Positions 1-8,105 are shown, counted from the stretch's first letter. The stretch is 14,004 nucleotides of DNA from an uncultured Bacteroidota bacterium (GCA_937868675.1 CALMNJ010000338.1:1-14004), one strand, 5' to 3'. Numbers and translations: made by a program. Notes: generated from the sequence alone by a model not told the origin.

Positions 1-1236
1 GCCTTTTTGCAGTTGCTTGGTTTTCATAGGGTCGAGGTTGGTAACGTATCTGAATAGCTCGGGCGAGAAGCTAGGTATGCCTTTAAAGTTAAAATTGGCA
101 CCTTCGGTAAGCGTGTCGCCTATTTTAAAATTTCCGGCATCGTAAAGGCCTACCACATCGCCCGGAAAGGCCTCGTCAATGACCGATTTTTGTTGTGCCA
201 TAAAGGCTGTGGGGTTACTGAAACGAAGTTCTTTTTTTTCGCGCACGTTGTGGTAGTATTTGTTGCGCTCAAACCGCCCTGAACAAATGCGCAAAAATGC
301 AATGCGGTCGCGGTGTTTGGGGTCGAGGTTGGCGTGTATTTTAAACACAAAACCGCTGAATTTGGGATCTCCGGGTTTTACAACGCCGGCATCGGTTTCG
401 CGGTTTTTGGGCGAAGGGGCAATATCTACAAAGCAATCAAGCAGTTCGTGAATGCCAAAGTTGTTCACCGCACTCCCAAAAAATACGGGGCTGATTTGTC
501 CCTCGAGGTATTTTTGAACGTCGAGGCGGTCGTACACGCCGTCAATCAGGTCCACATCGGCGCGCAGCTGTTCGGCAAAGTCGTTACCAACGCGGCGGTC
601 TATTTCAGGGTCGCCAATTTCTTTGATGGTTAAAACATCTTCCACAGTGGTTTTGCTGTCGCCCTGGAAAAGATTGAGTGAGCCTTCTGTGAGGTTGTAA
701 ACACCTTTAAAAAGCTTGCCAATGCCAATGGGCCAAGTCATGGGCCTTACCTTTATTTTCAGTTCTTTTTCAATTTCGTCCAGCAAATCAAAAGGATTTT
801 GCCCTTCCCGGTCAAGTTTATTAATAAAAACAATCACCGGAGTGTTGCGCATACGGCAAACCTCCAACAGTTTGCGTGTTTGTGGCTCCACGCCCTTGAC
901 GCAGTCAATTACCATAATTACACTATCCACCGCGCTTAGGGTACGGTAGGTGTCTTCGGCAAAATCTTCGTGGCCTGGGGTATCCAGTATATTAACCTTG
1001 TAGTTTTTGTAATCGAAGGCCATTACCGAGGTGGAAACTGAAATTCCGCGTTGCTTTTCAATCTCCATAAAATCGGAAGTAGTGGCTTTTTTAATTTTAT
1101 TGGATTTTACAGCGCCGGCGGTTTGTATGGCACCTCCAAAAAGCAGGAGCTTTTCAGTAAGTGTGGTTTTACCGGCGTCGGGGTGCGCAATGATGGCAAA
1201 GGTGCGGCGTCTTTTTATTTCCTCTTCAAATGTCAT
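1..1236 (-). CDS. prfC: Peptide chain release factor 3 (RF3), C-terminus cut by window edge
   Basis: Translational GTPase that removes RF1/RF2 from the ribosome after peptide release. The frame is open from the ATG at 1236 to base 1 and gives exactly 412 codons; RF3 is usually about 530 residues, so roughly 115 C-terminal residues lie outside. Visible GTPase motifs: P-loop AHPDAGKT (residues 17-24) followed by TLTEKLLLFGGAIQ, which is very typical of RF3; a switch I region ending RGIS (63-66); G3 DTPGHEDF (85-92); G4 NKLD (139-142). The HPDAGKT form separates RF3 from EF-G, which has HxDxGKT with a different flank. The domain II region continues to the edge. A TAnnTTTG box lies 16 nt upstream of the ATG. 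It is divergent from the PD40 gene and I see no partner gene inside the window. The assignment is secure; only the missing end is unknown. Confidence 0.96.
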   Translation of the reverse strand, partial: MTFEEEIKRRRTFAIIAHPDAGKTTLTEKLLLFGGAIQTAGAVKSNKIKKATTSDFMEIEKQRGISVSTSVMAFDYKNYKVNILDTPGHEDFAEDTYRTLSAVDSVIMVIDCVKGVEPQTRKLLEVCRMRNTPVIVFINKLDREGQNPFDLLDEIEKELKIKVRPMTWPIGIGKLFKGVYNLTEGSLNLFQGDSKTTVEDVLTIKEIGDPEIDRRVGNDFAEQLRADVDLIDGVYDRLDVQKYLEGQISPVFFGSAVNNFGIHELLDCFVDIAPSPKNRETDAGVVKPGDPKFSGFVFKIHANLDPKHRDRIAFLRICSGRFERNKYYHNVREKKELRFSNPTAFMAQQKSVIDEAFPGDVVGLYDAGNFKIGDTLTEGANFNFKGIPSFSPELFRYVTNLDPMKTKQLQKG

Positions 1237-1252
1237 TTAAAATTCAAGGTCG

Positions 1253-1260
1253 CAAAGATA
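1253..1260 (-). promoter_or_regulatory. Bacteroidota -7 box before prfC
   Basis: The minus strand reads TATCTTTG, an exact match to the TAnnTTTG -7 element of Bacteroidota housekeeping promoters, followed by GC. It ends 16 nt before the prfC ATG, so the 5' leader would be about 10 nt. A TTG lies 25 nt upstream, longer than the usual 17-23 nt spacer, so the -33 half is weak. Confidence 0.6.
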
Positions 1261-1293
1261 ACCAAATTAGGGAGCTGGGTCGTTACAACTGTG

Positions 1294-1324
1294 AGGTTAA
1301 TACCAACAGCCGGCGGGTATACCT
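1294..1324. repeat. Imperfect inverted repeat in the divergent prfC/PD40 intergenic region
   Basis: AGGT-TA-ATACC (1294-1304) pairs with GGTAT-ACCT (1316-1324) to give nine base pairs with a 2-nt bulge and an 11-nt loop. No T-tract follows on either strand, so it is not a standard terminator. It sits upstream of both promoters and could be an operator, a cruciform or chance. Confidence 0.35.
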
Positions 1325-1339
1325 GAGCCATCGTTTACG

Positions 1340-1370
1340 TTTTGAAATATGAAATAAAGATTTAAATTTG
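1340..1370 (+). promoter_or_regulatory. Bacteroidota promoter for the PD40/OmpA-like gene
   Basis: TTTTG at 1340-1344 is followed after 18 nt by TAAATTTG at 1363-1370. This fits the TTG-N(17-23)-TAnnTTTG arrangement of Bacteroidota promoters. Transcription would begin near 1375, about 15 nt before the ATG at 1392. It is the best complete -33/-7 pair in the window. Confidence 0.65.
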
Positions 1371-1391
1371 CTTTTTTGATTTTTAGACGTG

Positions 1392-4022
1392 ATGAGAATT
1401 CCGGTAACGCTCTTGTTTATTTTGCTAACTAACGTAATGTTGTCTCAAACAGGCACTTACAAGGATTACTTCATGGAGGGGTCCTATCTGCTATTGGAAG
1501 ACAACCTTGAAAGGGCCACTGGAAATTTTGAAAAAGCCTACCAGAAAGACTCTTCTTCAGCCAATATAAACTACCTGGTAGGTTTTTGCTATCTGCAAAC
1601 GCCGCTTAAGAAAGCAAATGCGGAGTATTATCTTGAAAAGGCCTGCAAAAATGTTACCAAGAACTATCGGATTGACGAACCTGCTGAACGGGCAGCAGCG
1701 CCCCTTGCCATTTTTTACTACGGCCAGGCACTGCACATAAACTACAAGTTCGACGAGGCGATGAAACAGTATGAGCTCTTCCGCACATACGTGAACAGGA
1801 AGGATAAAGAGTACATTGCCATGATTGACAGGGCGGAGGAGATTACCATTTATGCCAAAGAACTTACCTCTAAACCAATCAACGTTCAAATTACCAATCT
1901 GGGCGACAGCGTAAATGGTGAGTATCCTGACTTTAGTCCGGTACTGAGTGCTGACGAACGCACACTGATATACACAACGCGCAGGCCTAATTCTACCGGT
2001 GGTCTCAAAACTGAAGATGGTCAGTATTTTGAGGACATTGTTGTGTCATACAAAGACGACAACGATAAGTGGAGCAAACCACTGCCGCTGAGTCCGTTTG
2101 TAAACACCATTGGCCATGAAGCATCCATAAACCTTACGCCCGACGGGCAAACACTGATTGTTTACAAGGCGGTTGAGAATCCAAAAAACCCAAGCGGAGA
2201 TGGAAATATTTATTACACCACCTTTGACGGAAAAGACTGGAGTGCATTGCAGGAGTTTGGATCGAATGTAAATTCACCATTCCACGAAAGCCACGCCTGC
2301 CTTAGTGCCGACGGCAACATTCTTTTCTTCGTATCAGACAGACCAGGTGGTTTTGGGGGGAAGGATATTTATCGTTGCATTAAATTGCCAAACGGCAAAT
2401 GGAGCAAGGCACTCAACATGGGCTCTTCTATCAACACCGAGTATGATGAGGATGGCGCCTTTATTCATCCGGATGGTCAAACTTTCTATTTTGCTTCAAA
2501 CGGTCATAAATCAATGGGTGGCTACGACATCATGTTCGCAACACTTAACGAAGACAATAAGTTTACCAATGTAACCAACATTGGGTACCCGATTAACACC
2601 ACGGACGACGATGTGTTTTACGTGACTTCACCCGATGGAAAACGTGGCTATTTTTCATCCGCAAAAGCAGGTGGCTTTGGCGAGAAGGATATTTATAAAA
2701 TCACCATTGCAGAAGCCAAGGAAACCTTCCTGGCGCTTTTCAAAGGACAGCTTATTCCAGCCGATGGAGAAACATTGCCTGATAATATTACCATTATTGT
2801 AACGGATAAACAAAGCAACGAAATTATTGGCACCTATAGGCCTCGCATTGTAAACGGAACCTTCTCTACCATTTTGCCTCCGGGCCGCGAGTATAACTTC
2901 TCTTACCAGACCGATGACGGGGAGGAGTTTTACAACGAGGACGTGTTTGTAAGCAATGAGCAAACATATCAGGAGATCAAACGGGAGGTTAATCTTGAGC
3001 CGGTTAAGCTGGGTGGAAAAGTACGCGTAAAACAAAAAGCGCTTACACTTAATGTTGTGGTGCTTAATAACAACCGACTTAAAAAACCTATCCCCGGAGC
3101 ACGCATTACCGTTGAAGAAGTTGGTGGCGCAGCCAAAGTTTTGGACGCTGACCAAAACGGTAAGTACGAGGGGTTGCCATTGTTGCCAGAAAAAAAATAC
3201 AATGTATTTGCCGAGTCGGGCGGAAAAAAATCGCAGGTTGCCGAGATCAGTACTATTGGCAGTAAATCAGCCAAAATTATTAATCAGGTGATTTATCTGG
3301 AAGGCAAAATCGAAAAATTTACTTCTAAAGAAGTTACCGCCGATATTTTGGTTAAAGCTACAAAAACCAAGAAGCCCATACCCAATGCTAGTGTGATACT
3401 CGCCGATGCGGATGGTGAGAAAATTGAAGTAATGACGAACTCGAAGGGTGTGGTTAAAAATATTGAGCTGAGCCCCGAAATGAAGTACGAGGTAGTGGCA
3501 AATAAAGAAGGTTCTGTTTCTGAAAAAGAAACATTTGTCACCGGAAAAATCACCGATGCTAAAAAGATTACTAAAACACTTTTTATTAATTACGACGAAA
3601 CAGCGGTGGTATCTCCAAGCACTGGTATAGCATACGGAGATGCTGAATGCGGCGAAATCGGAACCCTGACCCGTTACTTTAGTTACAACAAACGTGATGT
3701 GGATGCTGAAGAAGCCTGCTGGGCGCGTTTCATAGATCATATTATTGAGAAAACTGGTAAAAAACGTGTAACGATAACCGTGGAAGGCAGCGCTTCGCAC
3801 GTACCGCGCAGGGCCAAAGGCGGCAACCTCGGACTGGCCAAGATGAGAACCAACAATCTTGAGAAGAAAATAAGGGCGGCCCTCAAAGAAAAAGGCGTTA
3901 AACCATCCAAAGTGCGTTTTGTGAAAAAATCGGGGGTTAATGGACCCAAATACAGAGGCGACTGGAACCTTGGTCGCAAGAAGTACGAAAAATATCAATA
4001 TGTGAAAGCCAGGGTTAAATAA
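1392..4022 (+). CDS. Secreted TPR / PD40 beta-propeller / OmpA-like envelope protein (PorE-like layout)
   Basis: Predicted 876-residue cell-envelope protein. A signal peptide covers about residues 1-19 (hydrophobic core, cleavage near MLS-Q). TPR-like helices at about 20-150 (NFEKAY, YYLEKAC, FDEAMKQYELF) precede a PD40 propeller at about 165-440, with blade signatures YPDFSPVLSADERTLIY, INLTPDGQTLIVY, SDRPGGFGGKDIYR, IHPDGQTFYFASNG and SPDGKRGYFSS. Beta-rich regulatory or Ig-like modules at about 450-735 include a tandem pair. The last ~120 residues resemble an OmpA-type peptidoglycan-binding domain but lack its usual NxxLSxxRA core. The domain order resembles PorE of the type IX secretion system and many Bacteroidota OmpA-family proteins, so a role linking outer membrane and peptidoglycan is inference. 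ATG 1392 is preferred over the adjacent GTG at 1389. It has its own promoter and terminator and is probably monocistronic. Confidence 0.85.
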   Translation: MRIPVTLLFILLTNVMLSQTGTYKDYFMEGSYLLLEDNLERATGNFEKAYQKDSSSANINYLVGFCYLQTPLKKANAEYYLEKACKNVTKNYRIDEPAERAAAPLAIFYYGQALHINYKFDEAMKQYELFRTYVNRKDKEYIAMIDRAEEITIYAKELTSKPINVQITNLGDSVNGEYPDFSPVLSADERTLIYTTRRPNSTGGLKTEDGQYFEDIVVSYKDDNDKWSKPLPLSPFVNTIGHEASINLTPDGQTLIVYKAVENPKNPSGDGNIYYTTFDGKDWSALQEFGSNVNSPFHESHACLSADGNILFFVSDRPGGFGGKDIYRCIKLPNGKWSKALNMGSSINTEYDEDGAFIHPDGQTFYFASNGHKSMGGYDIMFATLNEDNKFTNVTNIGYPINTTDDDVFYVTSPDGKRGYFSSAKAGGFGEKDIYKITIAEAKETFLALFKGQLIPADGETLPDNITIIVTDKQSNEIIGTYRPRIVNGTFSTILPPGREYNFSYQTDDGEEFYNEDVFVSNEQTYQEIKREVNLEPVKLGGKVRVKQKALTLNVVVLNNNRLKKPIPGARITVEEVGGAAKVLDADQNGKYEGLPLLPEKKYNVFAESGGKKSQVAEISTIGSKSAKIINQVIYLEGKIEKFTSKEVTADILVKATKTKKPIPNASVILADADGEKIEVMTNSKGVVKNIELSPEMKYEVVANKEGSVSEKETFVTGKITDAKKITKTLFINYDETAVVSPSTGIAYGDAECGEIGTLTRYFSYNKRDVDAEEACWARFIDHIIEKTGKKRVTITVEGSASHVPRRAKGGNLGLAKMRTNNLEKKIRAALKEKGVKPSKVRFVKKSGVNGPKYRGDWNLGRKKYEKYQYVKARVK

Positions 4023-4045
4023 CGGATTATAGGCGTATCACAAGG

Positions 4046-4078
4046 AACCGCCCGATAACATCGGGCGGTTTTTATTTT
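4046..4078 (+). terminator. Rho-independent terminator after the PD40/OmpA-like gene
   Basis: A perfect 10-bp stem, AACCGCCCGA (4046-4055) with TCGGGCGGTT (4061-4070), encloses a 5-nt TAACA loop and is followed by TTTATTTTT. The T-rich tail occurs only on the plus strand. It begins 24 nt after the stop codon and isolates the methyltransferase-ZIP-priA unit. Confidence 0.93.
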
Positions 4079-4081
4079 TAC

Positions 4082-4089
4082 TAACTTTG
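4082..4089 (+). promoter_or_regulatory. -7 box immediately before the methyltransferase start
   Basis: TAACTTTG is an exact TAnnTTTG match followed by CGC and the ATG at 4093. The strong terminator just upstream means the downstream unit needs its own promoter. The box is only 3 nt from the ATG, so the transcript would be leaderless or nearly so. No TTG is found at the proper -33 distance. Confidence 0.6.
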
Positions 4090-4092
4090 CGC

Positions 4093-4830
4093 ATGATAAA
4101 AGCAGAATGGTACGAAGACTGGTTTAACTCGCCATTTTACCATTTGCTATACAATAACCGGAACCACGAAGAAGCCGATTTTTTTACAGGAAATCTTTGC
4201 AGGAAACTTGATCTGAAACCCCAAATGAGAATTTGGGATCTGGCCTGTGGGAAGGGACGTCACGCGATATCCCTTTATAAAAAGGGGTTTAATGTAACCG
4301 GTACCGATCTGGCGCAAAACAATATTTCGGAAGCTCTGAAATTCGCGGGTCCTGAATTAAGTTTTTTTGTTCACGATATGCGTGAACCATTCGCAGAAAA
4401 AAAATTCGATGCTGTGTTCAATCTTTTTACAAGCATTGGTTATTTTGAAAATTACAGTGATAATTTTCTGGTTTTTCAAAATGTAATGGCATCACTAAGG
4501 CCGGGAGGTGTTTTTGTGGTTGACTTTTTTAATTCAGAAAAAGTAGCAGCCAATTTTAAATCGGGCTATACCGAAAGGCGTAATGAAATTGAATTCAAAA
4601 TTGAAAAAGAATTATGCAGCAATTATATTGTGAAAAAAATCACGTTTAAAGCGGGCGGGCATTTGTATTCTTTCACCGAAAATGTTTCGCTCTTAAAAAA
4701 ATCAGATTTTGAATCCTTTGCCTTAAAAGCAGGGTTTGTGCCATTGCATGTATTCGGAAACTACCGGCTTGATGATTTTGATGCCAGTGTATCTGACCGG
4801 TTGATTTTAGTTTTTAAGAAACCTGGATGA
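4093..4830 (+). CDS. Class I SAM-dependent methyltransferase, substrate unknown
   Basis: A 245-residue soluble protein with a Rossmann-type methyltransferase fold. Motif I is IWDLACGKGRHA (residues 47-58), the SAM-binding glycine loop; the acidic end of strand beta2 is GTDLA (D72); HDMREPF (94-100) is the usual next-strand acidic motif; LRPGGVFVVDFFN is the post-motif segment preceding strand beta5. The length is normal for stand-alone small-molecule or unspecified methyltransferases of the Methyltransf_11/25 type, and nothing shows the substrate. ATG 4093 is chosen over the in-frame TTG at 4087 because the TTG lies inside the promoter box. The stop overlaps the next ATG by ATGA, so translation with the ZIP transporter is probably coupled. 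It is the first gene of the methyltransferase-ZIP-priA unit. Confidence 0.85.
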   Translation: MIKAEWYEDWFNSPFYHLLYNNRNHEEADFFTGNLCRKLDLKPQMRIWDLACGKGRHAISLYKKGFNVTGTDLAQNNISEALKFAGPELSFFVHDMREPFAEKKFDAVFNLFTSIGYFENYSDNFLVFQNVMASLRPGGVFVVDFFNSEKVAANFKSGYTERRNEIEFKIEKELCSNYIVKKITFKAGGHLYSFTENVSLLKKSDFESFALKAGFVPLHVFGNYRLDDFDASVSDRLILVFKKPG

Positions 4831-5555
4831 TTGTAACAACGATATTTATGCTCATGGCCCCCGTGCTGTTTACGGGCTTAGGTGCCTTGTATGTGCCCGC
4901 AAAGCCGGAACGGTTGCGACTGATACTTGCATTCAGTGCGGCGTATCTTTTTACTATTGCCATTATTCATATGTTGCCGGAGGCATTTATGCAAAACCAG
5001 GTAAAACAAACCGGCCTTTTCATTGTAGTTGGGTTTTGTATCCAATTGGTTATTGATACGTTTAGTACTGGTATAGAACACGGCCATGTTCATCTTCACA
5101 GTCATGAATGTAAAACCCATCTCCCCTATGGTATAATAGTGGGTTTGCTCCTGCATTCATTTCTGGAAGGGCTTCCGGTTTATAGCCTTAATCAGGCCGA
5201 CGGCACGCACGTAAATGAACAACTTATCCTGGGCTTGGCGGTACACAATTTTCCAATTACCATAGCGTTTGTAGCCTTGCTAAAGGAGCATGCGGGAAGC
5301 CGGACAAAAAACATGATATTGGTGGTTCTGTTTTCCTGCATGGCTCCACTGGGCTATTTGAGCAGTTATATTTTGCAGTCGTTCGGCCTCAACGATTATG
5401 TACTATACAGCCGCATTGCCTATGCACTGGTAATCGGTATTTTTCTTCACATATCAACCGCCATTCTCTTCGAGTCAAGCGAACATCACCGGTACAACAT
5501 CGCTAAAGCAATGGTAATGACTGCGGGCATCGTTGTAGCTTATTTTGTGAGCTGA
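4827..5555 (+). CDS. ZIP-family metal transporter homologue with altered metal-site motifs
   Basis: A 242-residue integral membrane protein with about seven to eight hydrophobic segments, near 2-22, 32-52, 62-79, 100-119, 132-152, 161-184, 195-214 and 225-242. A histidine-rich loop (EHGHVHLHSHE, 84-94) between the third and fourth segments is typical of ZIP (Zn/Fe permease) proteins. The metal-binding helices are recognisable but changed: HSFLEG (110-115) matches the TM4 motif HNxPEG with N to S and P to L, and HNFPIT (140-145) matches the TM5 motif HNxPEG with the glutamate and glycine lost. Function is therefore likely divalent-metal uptake, but a changed binuclear site could alter selectivity or activity. 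ATG overlaps the methyltransferase stop by 4 nt, and the stop lies 1 nt before priA. Confidence 0.8.
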   Translation: MIVTTIFMLMAPVLFTGLGALYVPAKPERLRLILAFSAAYLFTIAIIHMLPEAFMQNQVKQTGLFIVVGFCIQLVIDTFSTGIEHGHVHLHSHECKTHLPYGIIVGLLLHSFLEGLPVYSLNQADGTHVNEQLILGLAVHNFPITIAFVALLKEHAGSRTKNMILVVLFSCMAPLGYLSSYILQSFGLNDYVLYSRIAYALVIGIFLHISTAILFESSEHHRYNIAKAMVMTAGIVVAYFVS

Positions 5556-5556
5556 A

Positions 5557-8097
5557 ATGGAACGCGTAACCTTATTTGTGGATGTGATTGTACCGCTTGC
5601 GGTGCCAAACAAGTACACGTATCGCGTACCATATGATCTGAATAAAGAAGTTGAAAAAGGGAAGCGTGTACTTGTTCAGTTCGGAAAAACAAAAATATAT
5701 ACCGGAATAATCTACAACATTCACTCCCAGGCACCAAAGTCTCATGAGGCAAAATATATTGAGGCGGTGCTTGACGATGTGCCCGTGGTGAACAAAACAC
5801 AGCTTAAGTTCTGGGACTGGTTATCGTTTTATTACTGCGCCAATCCCGGAGATGTAATGAATGCCGCACTTCCGGCGGGGTTAAAACTAAGCAGCACTTC
5901 GCACGTTCAGCTTAACCCTGATTTTAATTTTGAGGAATGTGAGCATGGGTTTTTTACCGACCGTGAGCATACCGTGATTGAAGCCCTTCATGCAACACCT
6001 AATCTGGAGCTTGCGAATGTAGCCGAACTACTCGGAATAAAATCGGCGCACCCCATTGTAAACAAACTTCTGCAAAAAGGCGCCGTTCTTATGTATGAGG
6101 ACGTAAAGGATAAATACAAGCCCAAATTGGAAGTTTTCATTAAACTGCGTGAAACATATGAAGATGAAAAGGAGTTGGGTGCTTTGCTTGACAGCCTCGA
6201 AAAAAAGGCGTTCAGGCAGGCCGAAGTAATTCTGCTTTATTTACAGATACAGAAAGGTGCGGGACAAAAAAAATTTGGCTGGGAAAAACGAAGTGTGTTG
6301 CTCAAGAAATGTGACAGCGCAGCCATTTCGGCGCTTGTGAAAAAGAATGTGCTGTTTGAGCAAAAAATTGAAACGGGCCGTTTATTAGCTGAAAAAAGCA
6401 CGGGAAACGCAAAAACGCTTAGCCCTCTGCAACTGCTGGCACTCCATGAGATTGAACAGAGTTTTATGGCAGGTAAGCCTTCAATATTGCGCGGAGTAAC
6501 CGGCAGCGGAAAAACGGAAATATATATTGAGCTAATAAAAAAGGCACTTGCGGAAAGCGAAGGGCAGGTGTTGTACCTCATTCCGGAAATAGCGCTCACC
6601 ACGCAACTTATTTCGCGGCTGCGCGCCGTGTTTGGCGAAATAGTAGGCGTGTATCATTCGCGCTTTAGTGAGAACGAGCGGGTTGAGATATGGAACAATG
6701 TGTTAATGCAGGCCGACAGCACAAAAATAAATAATGTTGAAGAGGGCGAGGCTTTTATTGCACAGGCTCATAAAACGAGATACAGAATAATACTTGGCGC
6801 ACGCTCCTCATTGTTTTTACCGTACAATAAACTCAGCCTCATTATTGTTGACGAAGAGCACGACGCTTCTTTTAAACAACATGACCCTTCGCCGCGTTAC
6901 CAGGCCAGGGATGCCGCACTTTATCTGGCGGGTTTGCATGGCGCCAAAGTATTACTCGGAAGCGCTACGCCCTCGGTTGAAAGCATGTATAATGCTTCTC
7001 AACAAAAGTACACTCTGGTTGAATTACGTAACCAGTTTGTTGAAGGCGGAGGCACTACAGTAGAAACCTGTGATACGCGTTATTTTGAAAGCACCCTGCA
7101 AATGAAGGCCTGCCTTACTCCGCCACTCTTTGAGGCCATCACAGAGGCACTGGGCAAAAAGGAGCAGGTTATTCTATTTCAAAACCGCCGGGGGTTTGCT
7201 CCCTATACCGAATGCAGGCAGTGCAGCCATGTGCCCCACTGCGTTCAATGCGACGTATCGCTTATTTATCATAAACATCAGCAAAAACTGATATGCCACT
7301 ATTGTGGTTATTCCATAACGCCTCCTAAAACCTGCACGGCCTGTGGAAGCAATCAGCTTCACTACAAAGGGATGGGTACCGAAAAGGTAGAAGAGGATAT
7401 TGAAGTGCTTTTTCCGCAGGCCCGTGTAGCCCGCATGGACCTGGACAGCACGCGAAGCAAATATGCTTACAGGCAACTGATTGATGATTTTGAGGACCGG
7501 AATATTGACATACTCATTGGTACCCAGATGGTAACAAAGGGCCTGGATTTTGATAATGTAAGTGTAGTTGGAGTTCTTAATGCGGATTCTATTCTTAATT
7601 TCCCCGACTTCCGTTCGTTTGAAAAAGCATTCCAGTTAATTACCCAGGTCAGAGGGCGTGCGGGCCGGAGCAACCGGAAGGGAAAAGTGTTTGTTCAGAC
7701 CTCGCAGCCCGAACATAAAGTATTGCAGCACATTGCAAGCGGAAAAACTGAACTTTTTTATAAGGATGTGCTTGATGAACGGCGCGAATATCAATATCCT
7801 CCGTTTAGCAGGTTGTTTGAAATAAACGTGGTTTCAAAAGATATTAACGAACTGAATCATCTGGCAAACGAGCTGTTCAGAATACTGAAGGGTTTTTTCG
7901 GCGACAACCTGCTTGGTCCTGAGTTTCCGCTCGTTTCTAAAATAAAGAACCAGTATTACAAGCGCATTCTCGCAAAAACACCGCGCCAGCAAAGCGCCAG
8001 GAGCATCAGGGAAAACATTTTCACAGCGCTGAACGACTTGCAGGACAAACATAAAACGTGGCGATACTACATTTCCATTGATGTGGACCCGATGTAA
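5557..8097 (+). CDS. priA: Primosomal protein N' (replication-restart helicase PriA)
   Basis: A 3'-to-5' superfamily 2 DNA helicase that recognises stalled forks and reloads the replicative helicase. The N-terminus (VDVIVPLAVPNKYTYRVP) is the 3'-DNA-binding domain signature. Walker A is GVTGSGKT (313-320); Walker B is DEEHD (432-436), preceded by GARSSLFLPY. Eight cysteines, as CxxC/CxxC pairs at 553/556, 562/565, 580/583 and 593/596, form the two zinc sites characteristic of PriA. Motif V is GTQMVTKGLDF and motif VI is QLITQVRGRAGR (693-704). At 846 residues it is longer than E. coli PriA (732); part of the difference is an insertion of about 16 residues between motifs Ia and II (around 383-408). 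The ATG is 1 nt after the ZIP stop, so expression is probably translationally coupled. The gene ends 8 bp from the convergent receptor gene with no visible terminator. Confidence 0.97.
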   Translation: MERVTLFVDVIVPLAVPNKYTYRVPYDLNKEVEKGKRVLVQFGKTKIYTGIIYNIHSQAPKSHEAKYIEAVLDDVPVVNKTQLKFWDWLSFYYCANPGDVMNAALPAGLKLSSTSHVQLNPDFNFEECEHGFFTDREHTVIEALHATPNLELANVAELLGIKSAHPIVNKLLQKGAVLMYEDVKDKYKPKLEVFIKLRETYEDEKELGALLDSLEKKAFRQAEVILLYLQIQKGAGQKKFGWEKRSVLLKKCDSAAISALVKKNVLFEQKIETGRLLAEKSTGNAKTLSPLQLLALHEIEQSFMAGKPSILRGVTGSGKTEIYIELIKKALAESEGQVLYLIPEIALTTQLISRLRAVFGEIVGVYHSRFSENERVEIWNNVLMQADSTKINNVEEGEAFIAQAHKTRYRIILGARSSLFLPYNKLSLIIVDEEHDASFKQHDPSPRYQARDAALYLAGLHGAKVLLGSATPSVESMYNASQQKYTLVELRNQFVEGGGTTVETCDTRYFESTLQMKACLTPPLFEAITEALGKKEQVILFQNRRGFAPYTECRQCSHVPHCVQCDVSLIYHKHQQKLICHYCGYSITPPKTCTACGSNQLHYKGMGTEKVEEDIEVLFPQARVARMDLDSTRSKYAYRQLIDDFEDRNIDILIGTQMVTKGLDFDNVSVVGVLNADSILNFPDFRSFEKAFQLITQVRGRAGRSNRKGKVFVQTSQPEHKVLQHIASGKTELFYKDVLDERREYQYPPFSRLFEINVVSKDINELNHLANELFRILKGFFGDNLLGPEFPLVSKIKNQYYKRILAKTPRQQSARSIRENIFTALNDLQDKHKTWRYYISIDVDPM

Positions 8098-8105
8098 GGG
8101 CTAAA

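Noticed and set aside
313..633. Plus-strand frames within the prfC region
   Set aside because: They are antisense shadows of the open prfC frame, which carries all GTPase motifs.
3267..3998. Long minus-strand frame (243 codons) inside the PD40/OmpA-like gene
   Set aside because: No domain or promoter, and it is antisense to a well-supported protein; its composition is a codon shadow.
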